From positions 1 to 17,452 of the forward strand of contig JAZQOA010000089.1 of NCBI GenBank assembly GCA_045627605.1: a DNA stretch of 17,452 nucleotides, read 5' to 3'. The stretch comes from RGIG5952 sp045627605 (GTDB lineage: Bacteria; Verrucomicrobiota; Kiritimatiellia; RFP12; JAAYLN01). The first letter of the stretch is position 1, and each line of letters starts with the position of its first letter. The notes beneath the pieces were generated by a model that had not been told where the DNA came from, made no database searches, and saw nothing but the letters and a program-made list of their open reading frames with translations. Below, piece after piece: positions 8,012-15,828 of this stretch. The translations under genes were made by a program, and so were the position numbers.

Positions 8012-8017
8012 ATTATA
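8012..8017 (-). promoter_or_regulatory. -10 box of the glycoside hydrolase
   Basis: Read on the minus strand it is TATAAT preceded by TTTG. Transcription would begin near 8005, just before the AAGGAG ribosome binding site, giving a 5' leader of about 15 nt. No -35 at 17 bp is recognisable. The RNA polymerase footprint would overlap that of the divergent antiporter promoter. Confidence 0.55.
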
Positions 8018-8027
8018 CAAAATCCGC

Positions 8028-8056
8028 TTGCAAGATGCGCCGCCATCCCTTAAAAT
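8028..8056 (+). promoter_or_regulatory. Promoter of the antiporter gene
   Basis: TTGCAA (8028-8033) and TAAAAT (8051-8056) are separated by exactly 17 bp. The predicted start of transcription is about 8062-8063, only a few bases before the ATG at 8066. That would leave the GGAGG at 8057-8061 outside the transcript. Either the transcript is nearly leaderless or a promoter further upstream is used. Confidence 0.5.
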
Positions 8057-8065
8057 GGAGGCGTT

Positions 8066-9436
8066 ATGAACGACGCTTCCTTCCTCGTGCTCTTCCTTGC
8101 CGTAACCGCCATCATGGCGGTCATCCCCTTTTTCTTCAAGCGCGCCGGCATCCCGTCCGTCATCTCCCTTCTCGTCGTGGGGATGCTCATCGGCGACACC
8201 GGCATCGGCGCCAACCTGATCCCGCGGCTCTCCGAGGCCGTCTCTTTTCTCGGCGCCCCGGGCGAAGCCGCGACAGAAACGGCGCGCACTTTCACGGTCT
8301 TCATCGACAAGCTTGGGTCGCTCGGCCTGATGTTCCTGATGGCGCTCGCCGGAATGGAGGCCGACTTCAAGCTGATCAACTCGTGCCGGCGGCCCGTCAT
8401 CGCCCTGAGCCTCCTCACCTTCCTCGTCCCCGCCGTCGGCGGCTTCCTCGTGTACTGGCTCTACCTCCCCCACGACCTCCCGGGGCAACTCCTCTACGCC
8501 TCGCTTTTCGCCTCGCACTCGGTCGGCATCGTCTTCCCGGTGATGCGCGAGCTGAAGCTCTCGAAGACCCGCTTCGGCGCGTCGGTCCTCATCGCCACCG
8601 TCGTGACGGACATCCTCTCGATCATCCTCCTCGCCGTCTCCGTGCAAATGTTCCGCCAGGCGCAGGGCACCACCCACAACGTCATCAATGGTTCGCTCTC
8701 GCTGCTCGAATCCAACGCCGGGATCTTCGGCGCGCACTTCCTCGGCGCCTTCATCGCCATCATCTTCGTCTACCTCGCGGCCACCATTTTCTTCGTCAAC
8801 AAAATCGGCAAGTGGTTCGTCCGGAAGGTCAACCCAGGCGAAGACCTGATGATCACCCTGATGCTGCTCATCATCCTCGTGGCCTCGATTATCGGCGAAC
8901 TCTTCGGCATCAACTTCATCGTCGGCTCGTTCATCGCGGGGCTTGGCCTTTCAAGGGTCGTCCGCCAGCAGGACATGCTCCTTTTCAAGAAGTTCGAGAA
9001 CATCGGCTACGGCTTCCTGATTCCCTTCCTCTTCGTTTCAATCGGCATGAAATCCGACTTCCGCGTCTTCACCGAGCCCGGTTCTTTGTCGAAGGTCCTG
9101 CTTACCGTCCTTGTCCTCGTCGGCACGAAAATCGCCTCGGGCTTCGCCGCCATGCGGCTTTCGGGCTTCAAGGACCGCGCCAGCCTCGCCGCGGGGCTGA
9201 TGACCGTGCCCCAGCTTTCGGCAACGCTCACCGCCGCCGCGATCGGCAAGGGCCTGGGCATGCTCGACCCGCAGTTCTTCAACGCGATCATCATCCTCTC
9301 GGTCGTGACGACGCTCCCGATCCCAAGCCTGGTCCGCGCCGTGATCTACGGCAAGATGAAGGAAGGCAAGTTCAGCACCGTCGCAGTCGACGACTTCGCC
9401 GTGCCGGACGTCGTCCAGGACAGCGACCTCCTGTAA
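8066..9436 (+). CDS. CPA2-family cation:proton antiporter (KefB/NapA type)
   Basis: The 456-residue polytopic membrane protein has about 12-13 hydrophobic segments. It exchanges Na+ or K+ for protons and contributes to pH and ion homeostasis. Family marks include GIPSVISLLVVGMLIGDTGIG near 28-48, LMFLMALAGMEADF (about 88-101), the SHSVGIVFPVMREL helix (about 150-163), VTDILSIILL (178-187) with an aspartate of the transport site, and FLFVSIGMKSDF in the second half. It ends after the membrane domain without a TrkA-N or TrkA-C regulatory domain, so the KefB-like potassium-efflux regulation by NAD or glutathione is not expected. GGAGG lies 4 nt before ATG 8066. It stands alone, divergent from the glycoside hydrolase and convergent with the BNR-protein gene, 18 bp from its stop. 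Ion preference cannot be deduced. Confidence 0.9.
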   Translation: MNDASFLVLFLAVTAIMAVIPFFFKRAGIPSVISLLVVGMLIGDTGIGANLIPRLSEAVSFLGAPGEAATETARTFTVFIDKLGSLGLMFLMALAGMEADFKLINSCRRPVIALSLLTFLVPAVGGFLVYWLYLPHDLPGQLLYASLFASHSVGIVFPVMRELKLSKTRFGASVLIATVVTDILSIILLAVSVQMFRQAQGTTHNVINGSLSLLESNAGIFGAHFLGAFIAIIFVYLAATIFFVNKIGKWFVRKVNPGEDLMITLMLLIILVASIIGELFGINFIVGSFIAGLGLSRVVRQQDMLLFKKFENIGYGFLIPFLFVSIGMKSDFRVFTEPGSLSKVLLTVLVLVGTKIASGFAAMRLSGFKDRASLAAGLMTVPQLSATLTAAAIGKGLGMLDPQFFNAIIILSVVTTLPIPSLVRAVIYGKMKEGKFSTVAVDDFAVPDVVQDSDLL

Positions 9437-9454
9437 GCGGCGGCATCGGCCCCC

Positions 9455-10594
9455 TCACAGCGCCCCGACCTTGACGATGGTCAGGCCCGAGGAGTTCTTG
9501 ACTTTCACGCCCGTGCAGGTCGAGGCGATGACATAGAGTTCGCCTTCGTACTCGATGACCGAGGGGTAGCACCATTCGAAGCCGCAGCCAGTCGCCTCAG
9601 AGGCGCCTTTCTGCAGGTAGTACGCCTTTGAAAAATCTTTCGCGCCCTTCTCCGCCAGCCAGATGACGAGCGCGTTGCGCCCCTCCGCCCTTGGGTTGGC
9701 GACAAGATAGCGTCGGCCGTCGGAGAGCATGCCCGCGGCGGGTTTCGCCGGCTCGAGCGCAAACGGCAGGCTTGGCGCCAGGCTCCAGGTCTCGCCCTCG
9801 TCGACCGATGTGAAGACGCGGTGGCCAAGCCCCCCTTCCCTGCCCCGGTCCTGGATGCGCACGAAAGCCGTGAGTTCCCGTCCGTCCGCCAGCAGGGCGA
9901 CCTCGGGGCAGCCCCATTTCGCATCGCCTTCGCCGGGAATGGTCTCCTCCGCGATGTCCCTGAACGTCCACTTGCCGGTCACGGACGCCGTCTCGCTGAC
10001 GGCGATGCACGGGCGCAGCGGCTGGTCGCCCCGGCCCTTCTCGTTGCGCCGCCCGCCAATCATCCAGCGGCCGTCCGTCCGGCGTGTCATCGCGGTGTTG
10101 GGCAGGAAGGCGAAGCCCATGAGCCCGGCGGACTCGAACTTCTCCGCCGCGGCATCCCACCGGTAGATCTCGCAATCCCTCACGATGTCTACGCCCGCCA
10201 TGCGCGAGGCGAAGAGGTAGAGGCTCTCGCCGTCGGTGCCGAAGGCGGGGGGTACGCGCATGAAGCCGTCGTCACCGCCCGCGAAGAGCTTGACGTCGCT
10301 CCAGGTGGCGCCCTTGTCGTCGCTCCACTTGCCGCGGATGACCGACGTGCCGATCATCTCGCCCTGCGGGCAGTTGTACCATGCGGCGAAGAGTCGGCCC
10401 CTGAAGGCGAAGACGGCGTTGTCGTGCAGGTAGGCGAAATCCGCGTCGGGCCGCATCAGGCAGGCCTCCCGCTTCGCGGCGGGCGCAAGGGGCGCGGGGG
10501 CCGGGACTGCGGACGCGGCAAGGGCGTTGCAAACGGGAGCCGCGGCAAGCGCGGCGGCAAGCGCGGTTTTCATGAGGCGTGGAAAAAGGTTCAT
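9455..10594 (-). CDS. Secreted BNR-repeat, sialidase-fold protein
   Basis: The 379-residue protein has an N-terminal signal peptide (best seen from the internal Met8: MKTALAAALAAAPVCNALA) followed by a six-bladed-propeller-type sequence. Two Asp boxes are visible: SDDKGATW (91-98) and SVDEGETW (263-270). This is the sialidase/BNR fold, so it probably binds or hydrolyses an extracellular or periplasmic glycan. The FRIP motif and complete arginine triad of true sialidases were not recognised, so the substrate is open. ATG 10594 lies 8 bp after the oxidoreductase stop and fits translational coupling. ATG 10573 would give a tighter signal peptide and is a real alternative. Neither has a Shine-Dalgarno sequence. 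It is the last gene of the minus-strand run that starts at rpsP. Confidence 0.8.
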   Translation of the reverse strand: MNLFPRLMKTALAAALAAAPVCNALAASAVPAPAPLAPAAKREACLMRPDADFAYLHDNAVFAFRGRLFAAWYNCPQGEMIGTSVIRGKWSDDKGATWSDVKLFAGGDDGFMRVPPAFGTDGESLYLFASRMAGVDIVRDCEIYRWDAAAEKFESAGLMGFAFLPNTAMTRRTDGRWMIGGRRNEKGRGDQPLRPCIAVSETASVTGKWTFRDIAEETIPGEGDAKWGCPEVALLADGRELTAFVRIQDRGREGGLGHRVFTSVDEGETWSLAPSLPFALEPAKPAAGMLSDGRRYLVANPRAEGRNALVIWLAEKGAKDFSKAYYLQKGASEATGCGFEWCYPSVIEYEGELYVIASTCTGVKVKNSSGLTIVKVGAL

Positions 10595-10602
10595 GTGCGA
10601 GG

Positions 10603-13467
10603 TTAGGCGCGCACCGCGAGCGCGGTGGCGGCATAGCGCGAGAAATAGCCGCGGACGTCCGCCACGTAGCGGCGGAGAACGCCTTCGGCCAAATGGTCTT
10701 TGGTGTCGCCGCAAAGGTACACCGCCCGCGCAAGGCAAAGCTCGCAAAGCGAGCGGTTGCGCACGGAGGTGTCGGTCTTGCTCGCCGGAGTCGCTTCGAA
10801 TTCCTGCGCGACCGTCTTGAAGTCGCCGCCGAGAATCGCGGGGAGGCGCAGCGTCTCGGCGAGTGCCTCGCCGATTTCGGCGTCGCGGAAGGTCGAGGCG
10901 AAAGACGCGACGGCGCGGATATGCGAGAAGGCCGGATCCTTGACGAGTTGCCTCGCCTTGGTGACGACCGCCCGGCGCGCGGCGCCGGCGTGCGCGAGCG
11001 CAAGGCACTGGATGCAGGAGTCGACTTCGCTTTCGCTCTCGCCGCCCTGGCCCATGCCGGTGTAGTTCCAGCCCTTGTCCCAGGGTGATTCAAGGATGAA
11101 GTCGATAAGGATGGAGGCGCCGCTGTCGTCGCCGAGTGCCGCGAGAAGCTTGGCGATGCGAAGGCGCGTGGCGGCGTCGGTTTCGTCCGCGAGCCGCTGC
11201 CGCAGCAGAGGCCGCGCCGCCGAAGGATTGGTCATCAGCGCCGAGATTTCGACGAGTTCCGAAAGCGGACCCGATGCCACCGCGACCAGCACGTTCTGCG
11301 GGATTTCGGGCGCGTCAAACGAGGCGAGGGCGCGCGGCGGCAGCATGCCGGCCTCGACAAGCTTGCGCTGGAGCGCGCTGATGTCGATGCGGCGCACCCG
11401 GCCATCCTTCTTCGCCGCCATTGCGGCGGCGAGCCCCGCCGCGTAGGCGTGGTTCTGGATGTCCGCCTGCATGCGGAAGATGGGCATGGCGTCGCGGTCG
11501 CCGCTGATGCCCAGCCCGGTGACGAGAAGGCCCGAGTAGCCGCGCGGCATGAGCGCGCGCAACGGGAGGTCGGCGGAGTAGGCGTAGCCGCGCCGGGGCG
11601 GGACGACGTGGAAGACGGGATGGAGCGTGTAGCCGTGGCTGTCGAAGTCGCTCACGTTGCGGCAGACGGCGTCTTCCCACGTGCGGTCGAGGAGGACGTC
11701 GAGTGGCGTCACGGTGACGTCGCCGACGATTTGCCGGCGTTCGCGCGTGCCGGGGAGGGGCGAGAGATCGAAGTTGCCCGCATAGCGGCGGCGCGCCAGG
11801 ACCATCGCGCGGGTGACGTCCGCGAGGTCGTTGTCGTTGATGAAGACGTAGTCGGTGTTGTTGTAGGTCGGCGGCACCGGCGCCTGCGGGAGGCCGCACC
11901 CCTGCATGGCGAGCGTTGAAATGCCGATCTTCGTGCATTCGCAGCCCGCCGCATAGGCGACATCGGCGCTGCCCGTCGCGTCCACGACGACCTTGGCGCG
12001 GACGCATCCGAAGCCTCGCTCCGTGGCGACCGTGACGCCGGCGACGGTCTCGCCGGCCTGCAAGGCGCCCGTGACGAGGGCGCCGTGCCAGATTTCGCCG
12101 CCGGCCTTTTCGATTTCGCGGCGGAACCACTCCGCCTTGACAAGCGCGTTCCAGTGCGTCGCCGGGTTGGCCCACGACTCGCGGTAGGGCATTTCGCCGA
12201 CGAGATCCGCCATGCCCTTGGTCACTTCGGCCGTGAAGCCATCCTTGTTGCCATACCAGTAAACCGAAATCGCGCCCAGCGTGCCGATGCCGCCAAGGTC
12301 GCCCTGCGCCTCAAGGAGAAGCACCCTGGCGCCAGCGCGGGCCGCGGCCAACGCGGCGGGGGCGCCGCCCGTGCCGCCGCCCACGACGACGACGTCGTAG
12401 TCGCCGAATTCCGGCACCTTCGGCCAGGCCCGGAACTCCAGGACCCGGGTGTCGGCGCGCCACGTCTCGCGCGCCGGCTCGCAACGAAGTTCGAAGGGCT
12501 CCTGGCCGCCGGCGAGACGCAACGTCTCGAAGTCAACGGGCGCACCGGGGCAGACGATGCCCGCGAGGCGGCGGCCAACCTCGACCGCCTCGGGAATGGA
12601 AAGCAGTTTGGCGGCATCTTGCCGCGCCAGCGCCGCGCAGGGACCGGCGACATAAAGCCCCTCGACCGACGACTTGAAGGCCCCCAGATCCACGTAGTCC
12701 GCGCCCCCCCAGAGGAAGGGCCCGCCCGCGATGCAGTCGCCCGGCACGTGCACGGTGCGCGGCGACTGCCAAACCGAAAGCTTCGACCAGGTGGCGGCGC
12801 GCGCCTTCTGCTCGGCCCTGGCCGCCGCGCCGGGGGTCGCATCGGGAATCTCGACGCCGAGGACGTGGCGGAAGGCCGTCCAGGTGTTGTCCTTGCCCCG
12901 CGCATCGCGGATCGTCAGCGTGCCAAGCTTCTCTGTGGCGACACCTTCGAAGGCCCCAGCCTCCTCGGGGCCGATCGTGATGCGCGTCGCCTTCGCGGCG
13001 GCGGAGGCGTCCCAGTCCGTGAACTTCGCGCCGGCAAGCCGCGCCAGCGTCGCGGACGGCGAGGCGTCGAAAACCATCCGGCCCAGCACGGCGTAGGCGC
13101 CGCACTTGCCCGAGAAGACCACGCCCGCAAGCGCCCCCTCGCCGTCCTCAAGGAGGGCGATTGGCGCGGCGCCGAGCTCGAAGACCACGCCCGCCGCCTC
13201 AAGCTCCTCCTCGATCAGCGCCTTGACCCTGAGCGGGAAAGCCAGCGGCGAGCCGGGCTCGTCGAAAAACTTGGCGACCAGCGGGTCGTTGCCGCGGGCG
13301 CCGCCCGCGGGGATGACGGGGGAGGCGCAGAAATCGCCGCCCAGGTAGGATTCGGGCGCCGCAATGTAGCAGGAACCTTCGGCGGAAAGCGCCGCGGCGA
13401 CGCCGGCAAGGCCGCCGCCCGCGACAATGAGGTCGTATGAGCCAATGATGGGAATGGATGCGGACAT
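10603..13467 (-). CDS. Tandem FAD-dependent oxidoreductase domains fused to a HEAT-like tail
   Basis: The 954-residue protein consists of two FAD_oxidored-type (PF12831-like) modules and an alpha-helical C terminus. Module 1 (about 10-310) has GGGLAG (17-22), VFDAS (132-136) and YVAGP (272-276). Module 2 (about 355-690) has GGGTGG (363-368), the ribose-binding E386 in LLLEAQGDLGG, VVDATG (494-499) and LLVTGLGISGDRDA (647-660). Module 1 has alanine (A37) where module 2 has E386, and SP where module 2 has TG, so it probably no longer binds FAD. Residues 720-954 look like HEAT repeats (PLLRQRLADETDAATRLRIAKLLAALGDD). There is no signal peptide. The substrate is unknown; relatives are often near carbohydrate-degradation genes. 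Its ATG is one base after the yraN stop, preceded by a G-rich stretch. Confidence 0.85.
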   Translation of the reverse strand: MSASIPIIGSYDLIVAGGGLAGVAAALSAEGSCYIAAPESYLGGDFCASPVIPAGGARGNDPLVAKFFDEPGSPLAFPLRVKALIEEELEAAGVVFELGAAPIALLEDGEGALAGVVFSGKCGAYAVLGRMVFDASPSATLARLAGAKFTDWDASAAAKATRITIGPEEAGAFEGVATEKLGTLTIRDARGKDNTWTAFRHVLGVEIPDATPGAAARAEQKARAATWSKLSVWQSPRTVHVPGDCIAGGPFLWGGADYVDLGAFKSSVEGLYVAGPCAALARQDAAKLLSIPEAVEVGRRLAGIVCPGAPVDFETLRLAGGQEPFELRCEPARETWRADTRVLEFRAWPKVPEFGDYDVVVVGGGTGGAPAALAAARAGARVLLLEAQGDLGGIGTLGAISVYWYGNKDGFTAEVTKGMADLVGEMPYRESWANPATHWNALVKAEWFRREIEKAGGEIWHGALVTGALQAGETVAGVTVATERGFGCVRAKVVVDATGSADVAYAAGCECTKIGISTLAMQGCGLPQAPVPPTYNNTDYVFINDNDLADVTRAMVLARRRYAGNFDLSPLPGTRERRQIVGDVTVTPLDVLLDRTWEDAVCRNVSDFDSHGYTLHPVFHVVPPRRGYAYSADLPLRALMPRGYSGLLVTGLGISGDRDAMPIFRMQADIQNHAYAAGLAAAMAAKKDGRVRRIDISALQRKLVEAGMLPPRALASFDAPEIPQNVLVAVASGPLSELVEISALMTNPSAARPLLRQRLADETDAATRLRIAKLLAALGDDSGASILIDFILESPWDKGWNYTGMGQGGESESEVDSCIQCLALAHAGAARRAVVTKARQLVKDPAFSHIRAVASFASTFRDAEIGEALAETLRLPAILGGDFKTVAQEFEATPASKTDTSVRNRSLCELCLARAVYLCGDTKDHLAEGVLRRYVADVRGYFSRYAATALAVRA

Positions 13468-13468
13468 T

Positions 13469-13975
13469 TCAGCCCCCCGGTTTCAAAGAATGCGCAAGCC
13501 GGACGAAAAAAGACAAAAAACGACGCCACGGACCTGGGGCCTGCGCAGCCTGTCCGCGGCGTGAAAAACGATAGCGTTCTGGAAAACGAAAGGCGTCCGC
13601 CACATGGCGGACGACTGGTTGCTCGCTCATCCCCGGGTGGCCAACCACCTCGACGATGTCGAAGCGGTAAACGAAGTCCGGGTAATGCGCGCGCCTCAAG
13701 TAGGCGGCCGCGGCACGGCAGAGGTTTCGCCTCTTCGCCTTGTCCACGGCCATCGCCGGGCGGCCGAAGGCCTCCGACAATCGGGTCTTGACCTCCACGA
13801 AGGCCAGGACCCTGCCCTTGCGCGCGATGATGTCGATTTCGTCCCGGTGGCCGGGGCGCACACGGCGCCCCATGATTGAATAGCCGCCGGCGACAAGGTG
13901 CTCCGCCGCGATGCGCTCGCCCCAGAGGCCGGTCTCGGCCGTGCCGGGGGTGCCGCGCTGTGCGAAGCGTTGCAC
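13469..13975 (-). CDS. yraN: YraN/UPF0102 family endonuclease-like protein
   Basis: The family has a PD-(D/E)XK nuclease-like fold; its role is poorly known, with suggested links to DNA processing. Conserved signs are TGLWGERIAAEHL (15-27), GYSIMGRRVR (31-40), EIDIIA (46-51), FVEVKTR (59-65) with E61 and K63, and FGRPAMAVDKAKRRNL. I chose GTG 13975, four bases after the rplS stop, because no ATG occurs before the conserved GER region. That gives 168 residues, about 40 more than usual. The extra part is an Arg/Pro-rich C-terminal tail after the core (about 127-168). The position directly after rplS is common for this family. Its stop is one base before the oxidoreductase start. Confidence 0.88.
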   Translation of the reverse strand: MQRFAQRGTPGTAETGLWGERIAAEHLVAGGYSIMGRRVRPGHRDEIDIIARKGRVLAFVEVKTRLSEAFGRPAMAVDKAKRRNLCRAAAAYLRRAHYPDFVYRFDIVEVVGHPGMSEQPVVRHVADAFRFPERYRFSRRGQAAQAPGPWRRFLSFFVRLAHSLKPGG

Positions 13976-13979
13976 GGGC

Positions 13980-14324
13980 TTAGATCTCGCGGAGGCGGGC
14001 GCTCTTGCCGGCGCGGTCGCGGAGGAAGTAGAGCTTCGCGCGGCGGACGCGCGAGCTGCGCTCGATCTCGATGCGGTCGATGTACCGGGAGTGGACCGGG
14101 AAGACCTTCTCGATGCCGACGCCAAAGGCGATGCGGCGGACCGTAAAGGTCTCGGTGCTGCCCCCACCGTCGCGGGCGATGACAGTGCCGGCGAAGGCCT
14201 GGATGCGCTCCTTTTCGCCTTCCTTGATCTTGACATAGACGCGGACGCCATCCCCGACCTTGAACGCGGGGACGTCGCTCTTCAACGTTTCGGCGTTGAT
14301 CTTATCGATTATCTTTGCCGCCAT
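13980..14324 (-). CDS. rplS: 50S ribosomal protein L19
   Basis: The 114-residue product has the usual length and sequence of bL19, which sits at the 30S-50S interface. Diagnostic stretches are FKVGDGVRVYVKIKEGEKER (21-40), QAFAGTVIARDGGGSTETFT (42-61), the GVGIEKVFPVHS segment (68-79) and SSRVRRAKLYFLRDRAGKSARL near the end. GAGGAG (14334-14339) lies 9 nt before ATG 14324, a strong ribosome binding site that fixes the start. It follows trmD by 52 bp and precedes yraN by 4 bp. Confidence 0.97.
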   Translation of the reverse strand: MAAKIIDKINAETLKSDVPAFKVGDGVRVYVKIKEGEKERIQAFAGTVIARDGGGSTETFTVRRIAFGVGIEKVFPVHSRYIDRIEIERSSRVRRAKLYFLRDRAGKSARLREI

Positions 14325-14376
14325 GGCTGTATTCTCCTCAAATCCGGCCCGGGCCACCGGCCCGCGCCTTGTAAAG

Positions 14377-15060
14377 TCATCCGTTGTCTTCTCCGAGCAA
14401 GTCTGGGCGCCGCTTCCTCGTGAGGCCAAGCGCCTTCGACTTCCGCCAGGCCGCGACCTTCTCGTGGTCGCCGTCCTGAAGGACCTCGGGGACCCGCATC
14501 CCCCGGTAAACCGGCGGACGCGTGTACTGGGGGTACTCAAGCAGATTCGTCGTGAAGGACTCCTCGCGCGTCGCTTCCTCCCCGCCCCCCAGCACACCGG
14601 GCAGGAGCCGCACGACCGCATCGACGACGACCGCCGCCGGCAGGGTTCCGTTCGTCAGAACGTAGTCCCCGATCGACAAGGTCTCCGTCACCAGCGACTC
14701 GCGCACGCGCTCGTCGATTCCCTCGTAGTGTCCGCAGACGAACACCAAGTGCCGCTCGCGCGAGAGCCGCCGCGCGGCGGCCTGATCGAACCTTTTGCCT
14801 GAGGGCGCCATAAGCACCACCCGGGCATCGGGCGTCAGAACCGATTCAATCGCCTCGAAAAGCGGTTCCGGCTTCATCAGCATGCCGGGACCGCCCCCGT
14901 AGGGACGGTCATCCACCGTTCTCCTGGCGTCACGGGCGAAATCCCTTGGATCCACCATCCGGATGTCGACTGCCCCCATCCGAACCGCCCGTTTCATCAT
15001 GCTCTCGCCCGCGAAGCCGTTGAACATCGCGGGAAAGAGCGTGACGACGTCAATACGCAT
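14377..15060 (-). CDS. trmD: tRNA (guanine-37-N1)-methyltransferase
   Basis: TrmD methylates N1 of G37 in tRNAs read with CNN codons, using S-adenosylmethionine in a trefoil-knot fold, and prevents +1 frameshifting. The 227-residue product has RIDVVTLFP at the N terminus, YGGGPGMLMKPEPL (54-67), the knot segments APSGKRFDQ (85-93), CGHYEGIDERV (109-119) and SIGDYVLTNGTLP (129-141), then R151 and YTRPPVYRGMRVPEVL (179-194). The acidic catalytic residue usually seen as Asp in EDSF is Glu here (E167 in EESF), and NGT replaces the usual GGE in the knot. ATG 15060 is preferred over an in-frame ATG at 15075 because it gives the canonical N terminus and has GGAAGG just upstream. No rimM lies between it and rpsP. 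Confidence 0.96.
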   Translation of the reverse strand: MRIDVVTLFPAMFNGFAGESMMKRAVRMGAVDIRMVDPRDFARDARRTVDDRPYGGGPGMLMKPEPLFEAIESVLTPDARVVLMAPSGKRFDQAAARRLSRERHLVFVCGHYEGIDERVRESLVTETLSIGDYVLTNGTLPAAVVVDAVVRLLPGVLGGGEEATREESFTTNLLEYPQYTRPPVYRGMRVPEVLQDGDHEKVAAWRKSKALGLTRKRRPDLLGEDNG

Positions 15061-15098
15061 CGGCGCGCCTTCCATCTGCCACGCCGCGATTTACGTAT

Positions 15099-15362
15099 TT
15101 AAGCCTGCGCGGACTCGGCCGCGCCGGCCTTGCGCGCCCGGCGGAGGATGCTCGCGACAGTCTCGGAAACGGTCGCGCCAACGCTCTGCCAATAGGCGAT
15201 GCGATCCATCTTGAGGGCGTAGTTCTCGCCCTTCTTCTTCGGATCGTACGAGCCGAGGATCTCAATGAAACGCCCGTCGCGGGGCGAGCGGGAATCCGTC
15301 GCCACAACGCGGAACGAAGGCATATTGTTGCACCCGGTCTTGCGAAGTCTGATTGTAACCAT
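15099..15362 (-). CDS. rpsP: 30S ribosomal protein S16
   Basis: The 87-residue product is bS16, a small-subunit assembly protein. It begins VTIRLRKTGCNNMPSFRVVA and contains SPRDGRFIEILGSYDP (26-41) and YWQSVGATVSETVASIL, all diagnostic. GGAG lies 11 nt before ATG 15362. It is the first gene of the minus-strand run rpsP-trmD-rplS-yraN-oxidoreductase-BNR protein. A promoter with 17-bp spacing is directly upstream. The stop is 38 bp before trmD. Confidence 0.97.
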   Translation of the reverse strand: MVTIRLRKTGCNNMPSFRVVATDSRSPRDGRFIEILGSYDPKKKGENYALKMDRIAYWQSVGATVSETVASILRRARKAGAAESAQA

Positions 15363-15392
15363 AGTTCGTTAATCTCCAAAAAAAGATTTACT

Positions 15393-15421
15393 ATTTTACC
15401 CCAAATCCGCCAAAAAGACAA
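15393..15421 (-). promoter_or_regulatory. Promoter of the rpsP operon
   Basis: On the minus strand TTGTCT (15421-15416) and TAAAAT (15398-15393) are 17 bp apart. The predicted transcription start is near 15386, which leaves a leader of about 24 nt carrying the GGAG ribosome binding site of rpsP. It is the best -35/-10 pair in the window and fits a strongly expressed ribosomal operon. Confidence 0.65.
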
Positions 15422-15465
15422 GTTTTCGCAGACTCCGCTCCGCCCCCTGCGCCCTCTGCGCCATG

Positions 15466-15828
15466 TCAAACGGAGACACCCAACGCCATCTTGTTTCCGC
15501 GTTCATCGACGCGTACGAACGTGATGTCCGTGTGGAAGACATGCTCTTCGGCAGACGCCTCGATGTCGCGCCGGTAGACGTCGACATGATAGGTGACCGA
15601 CGTTTTCCCGACACGTTGCTTCTGCGCGTCAAACCGAAGCACGGCACGGGGATGAACGCTCTTCTTGAACGTCACCTCGCTCATGCCGACCGTCACGAAC
15701 CGCCAGCCGGGGTAGTCGTTCGAGACGGCGATCCACGCGACCTCGTCGATCCACATCAGCATCTTCCCGCCGAACAGAAACCCGTAGTGGTTCATGTCCT
15801 CCGGCATCACCAACCTGTATGTCGTCAT
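15466..15828 (-). CDS. Hotdog-fold acyl-CoA thioesterase (YciA-like)
   Basis: The 120-residue single-hotdog protein should hydrolyse acyl-CoA to free acid and CoA. The first 32 residues carry the family signature: VMPEDMNHYGFLFGG (7-21) with N13, then KMLMWIDEVAWIA with the likely catalytic D28. The middle VTFKKSVHP and VTYHVDVYRRD strands fit YciA/BACH-type enzymes, which usually form hexamers. There is no signal peptide. AAGGAAG about 7 nt before ATG 15828 supports the start. The gene ends 103 bp before rpsP with the rpsP promoter in between, so it is probably a separate transcription unit. Chain-length preference cannot be told. Confidence 0.92.
   Translation of the reverse strand: MTTYRLVMPEDMNHYGFLFGGKMLMWIDEVAWIAVSNDYPGWRFVTVGMSEVTFKKSVHPRAVLRFDAQKQRVGKTSVTYHVDVYRRDIEASAEEHVFHTDITFVRVDERGNKMALGVSV

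Noticed and set aside
9437..9454. Bidirectional terminator between antiporter and BNR gene
   Set aside because: The 18-bp gap has no inverted repeat and no T-run. The same holds for the 32-bp convergent gap at 2516-2547.
9455..10594. Calling the BNR protein a true sialidase
   Set aside because: Only two Asp boxes and a signal peptide are visible; the FRIP motif and arginine triad were not recognised, so only the fold is claimed.
12085..13440. 451-codon plus-strand open frame opposite the FAD oxidoreductase
   Set aside because: Arg/Gly/Ala-rich shadow of the real minus-strand gene, with no motif or ribosome binding site.
14538..14590. TrmD with Glu instead of the catalytic Asp as a sign of lost function
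   Set aside because: The residue change is conservative, I recall Glu at this place in TrmD of other lineages, and all other knot motifs are intact.
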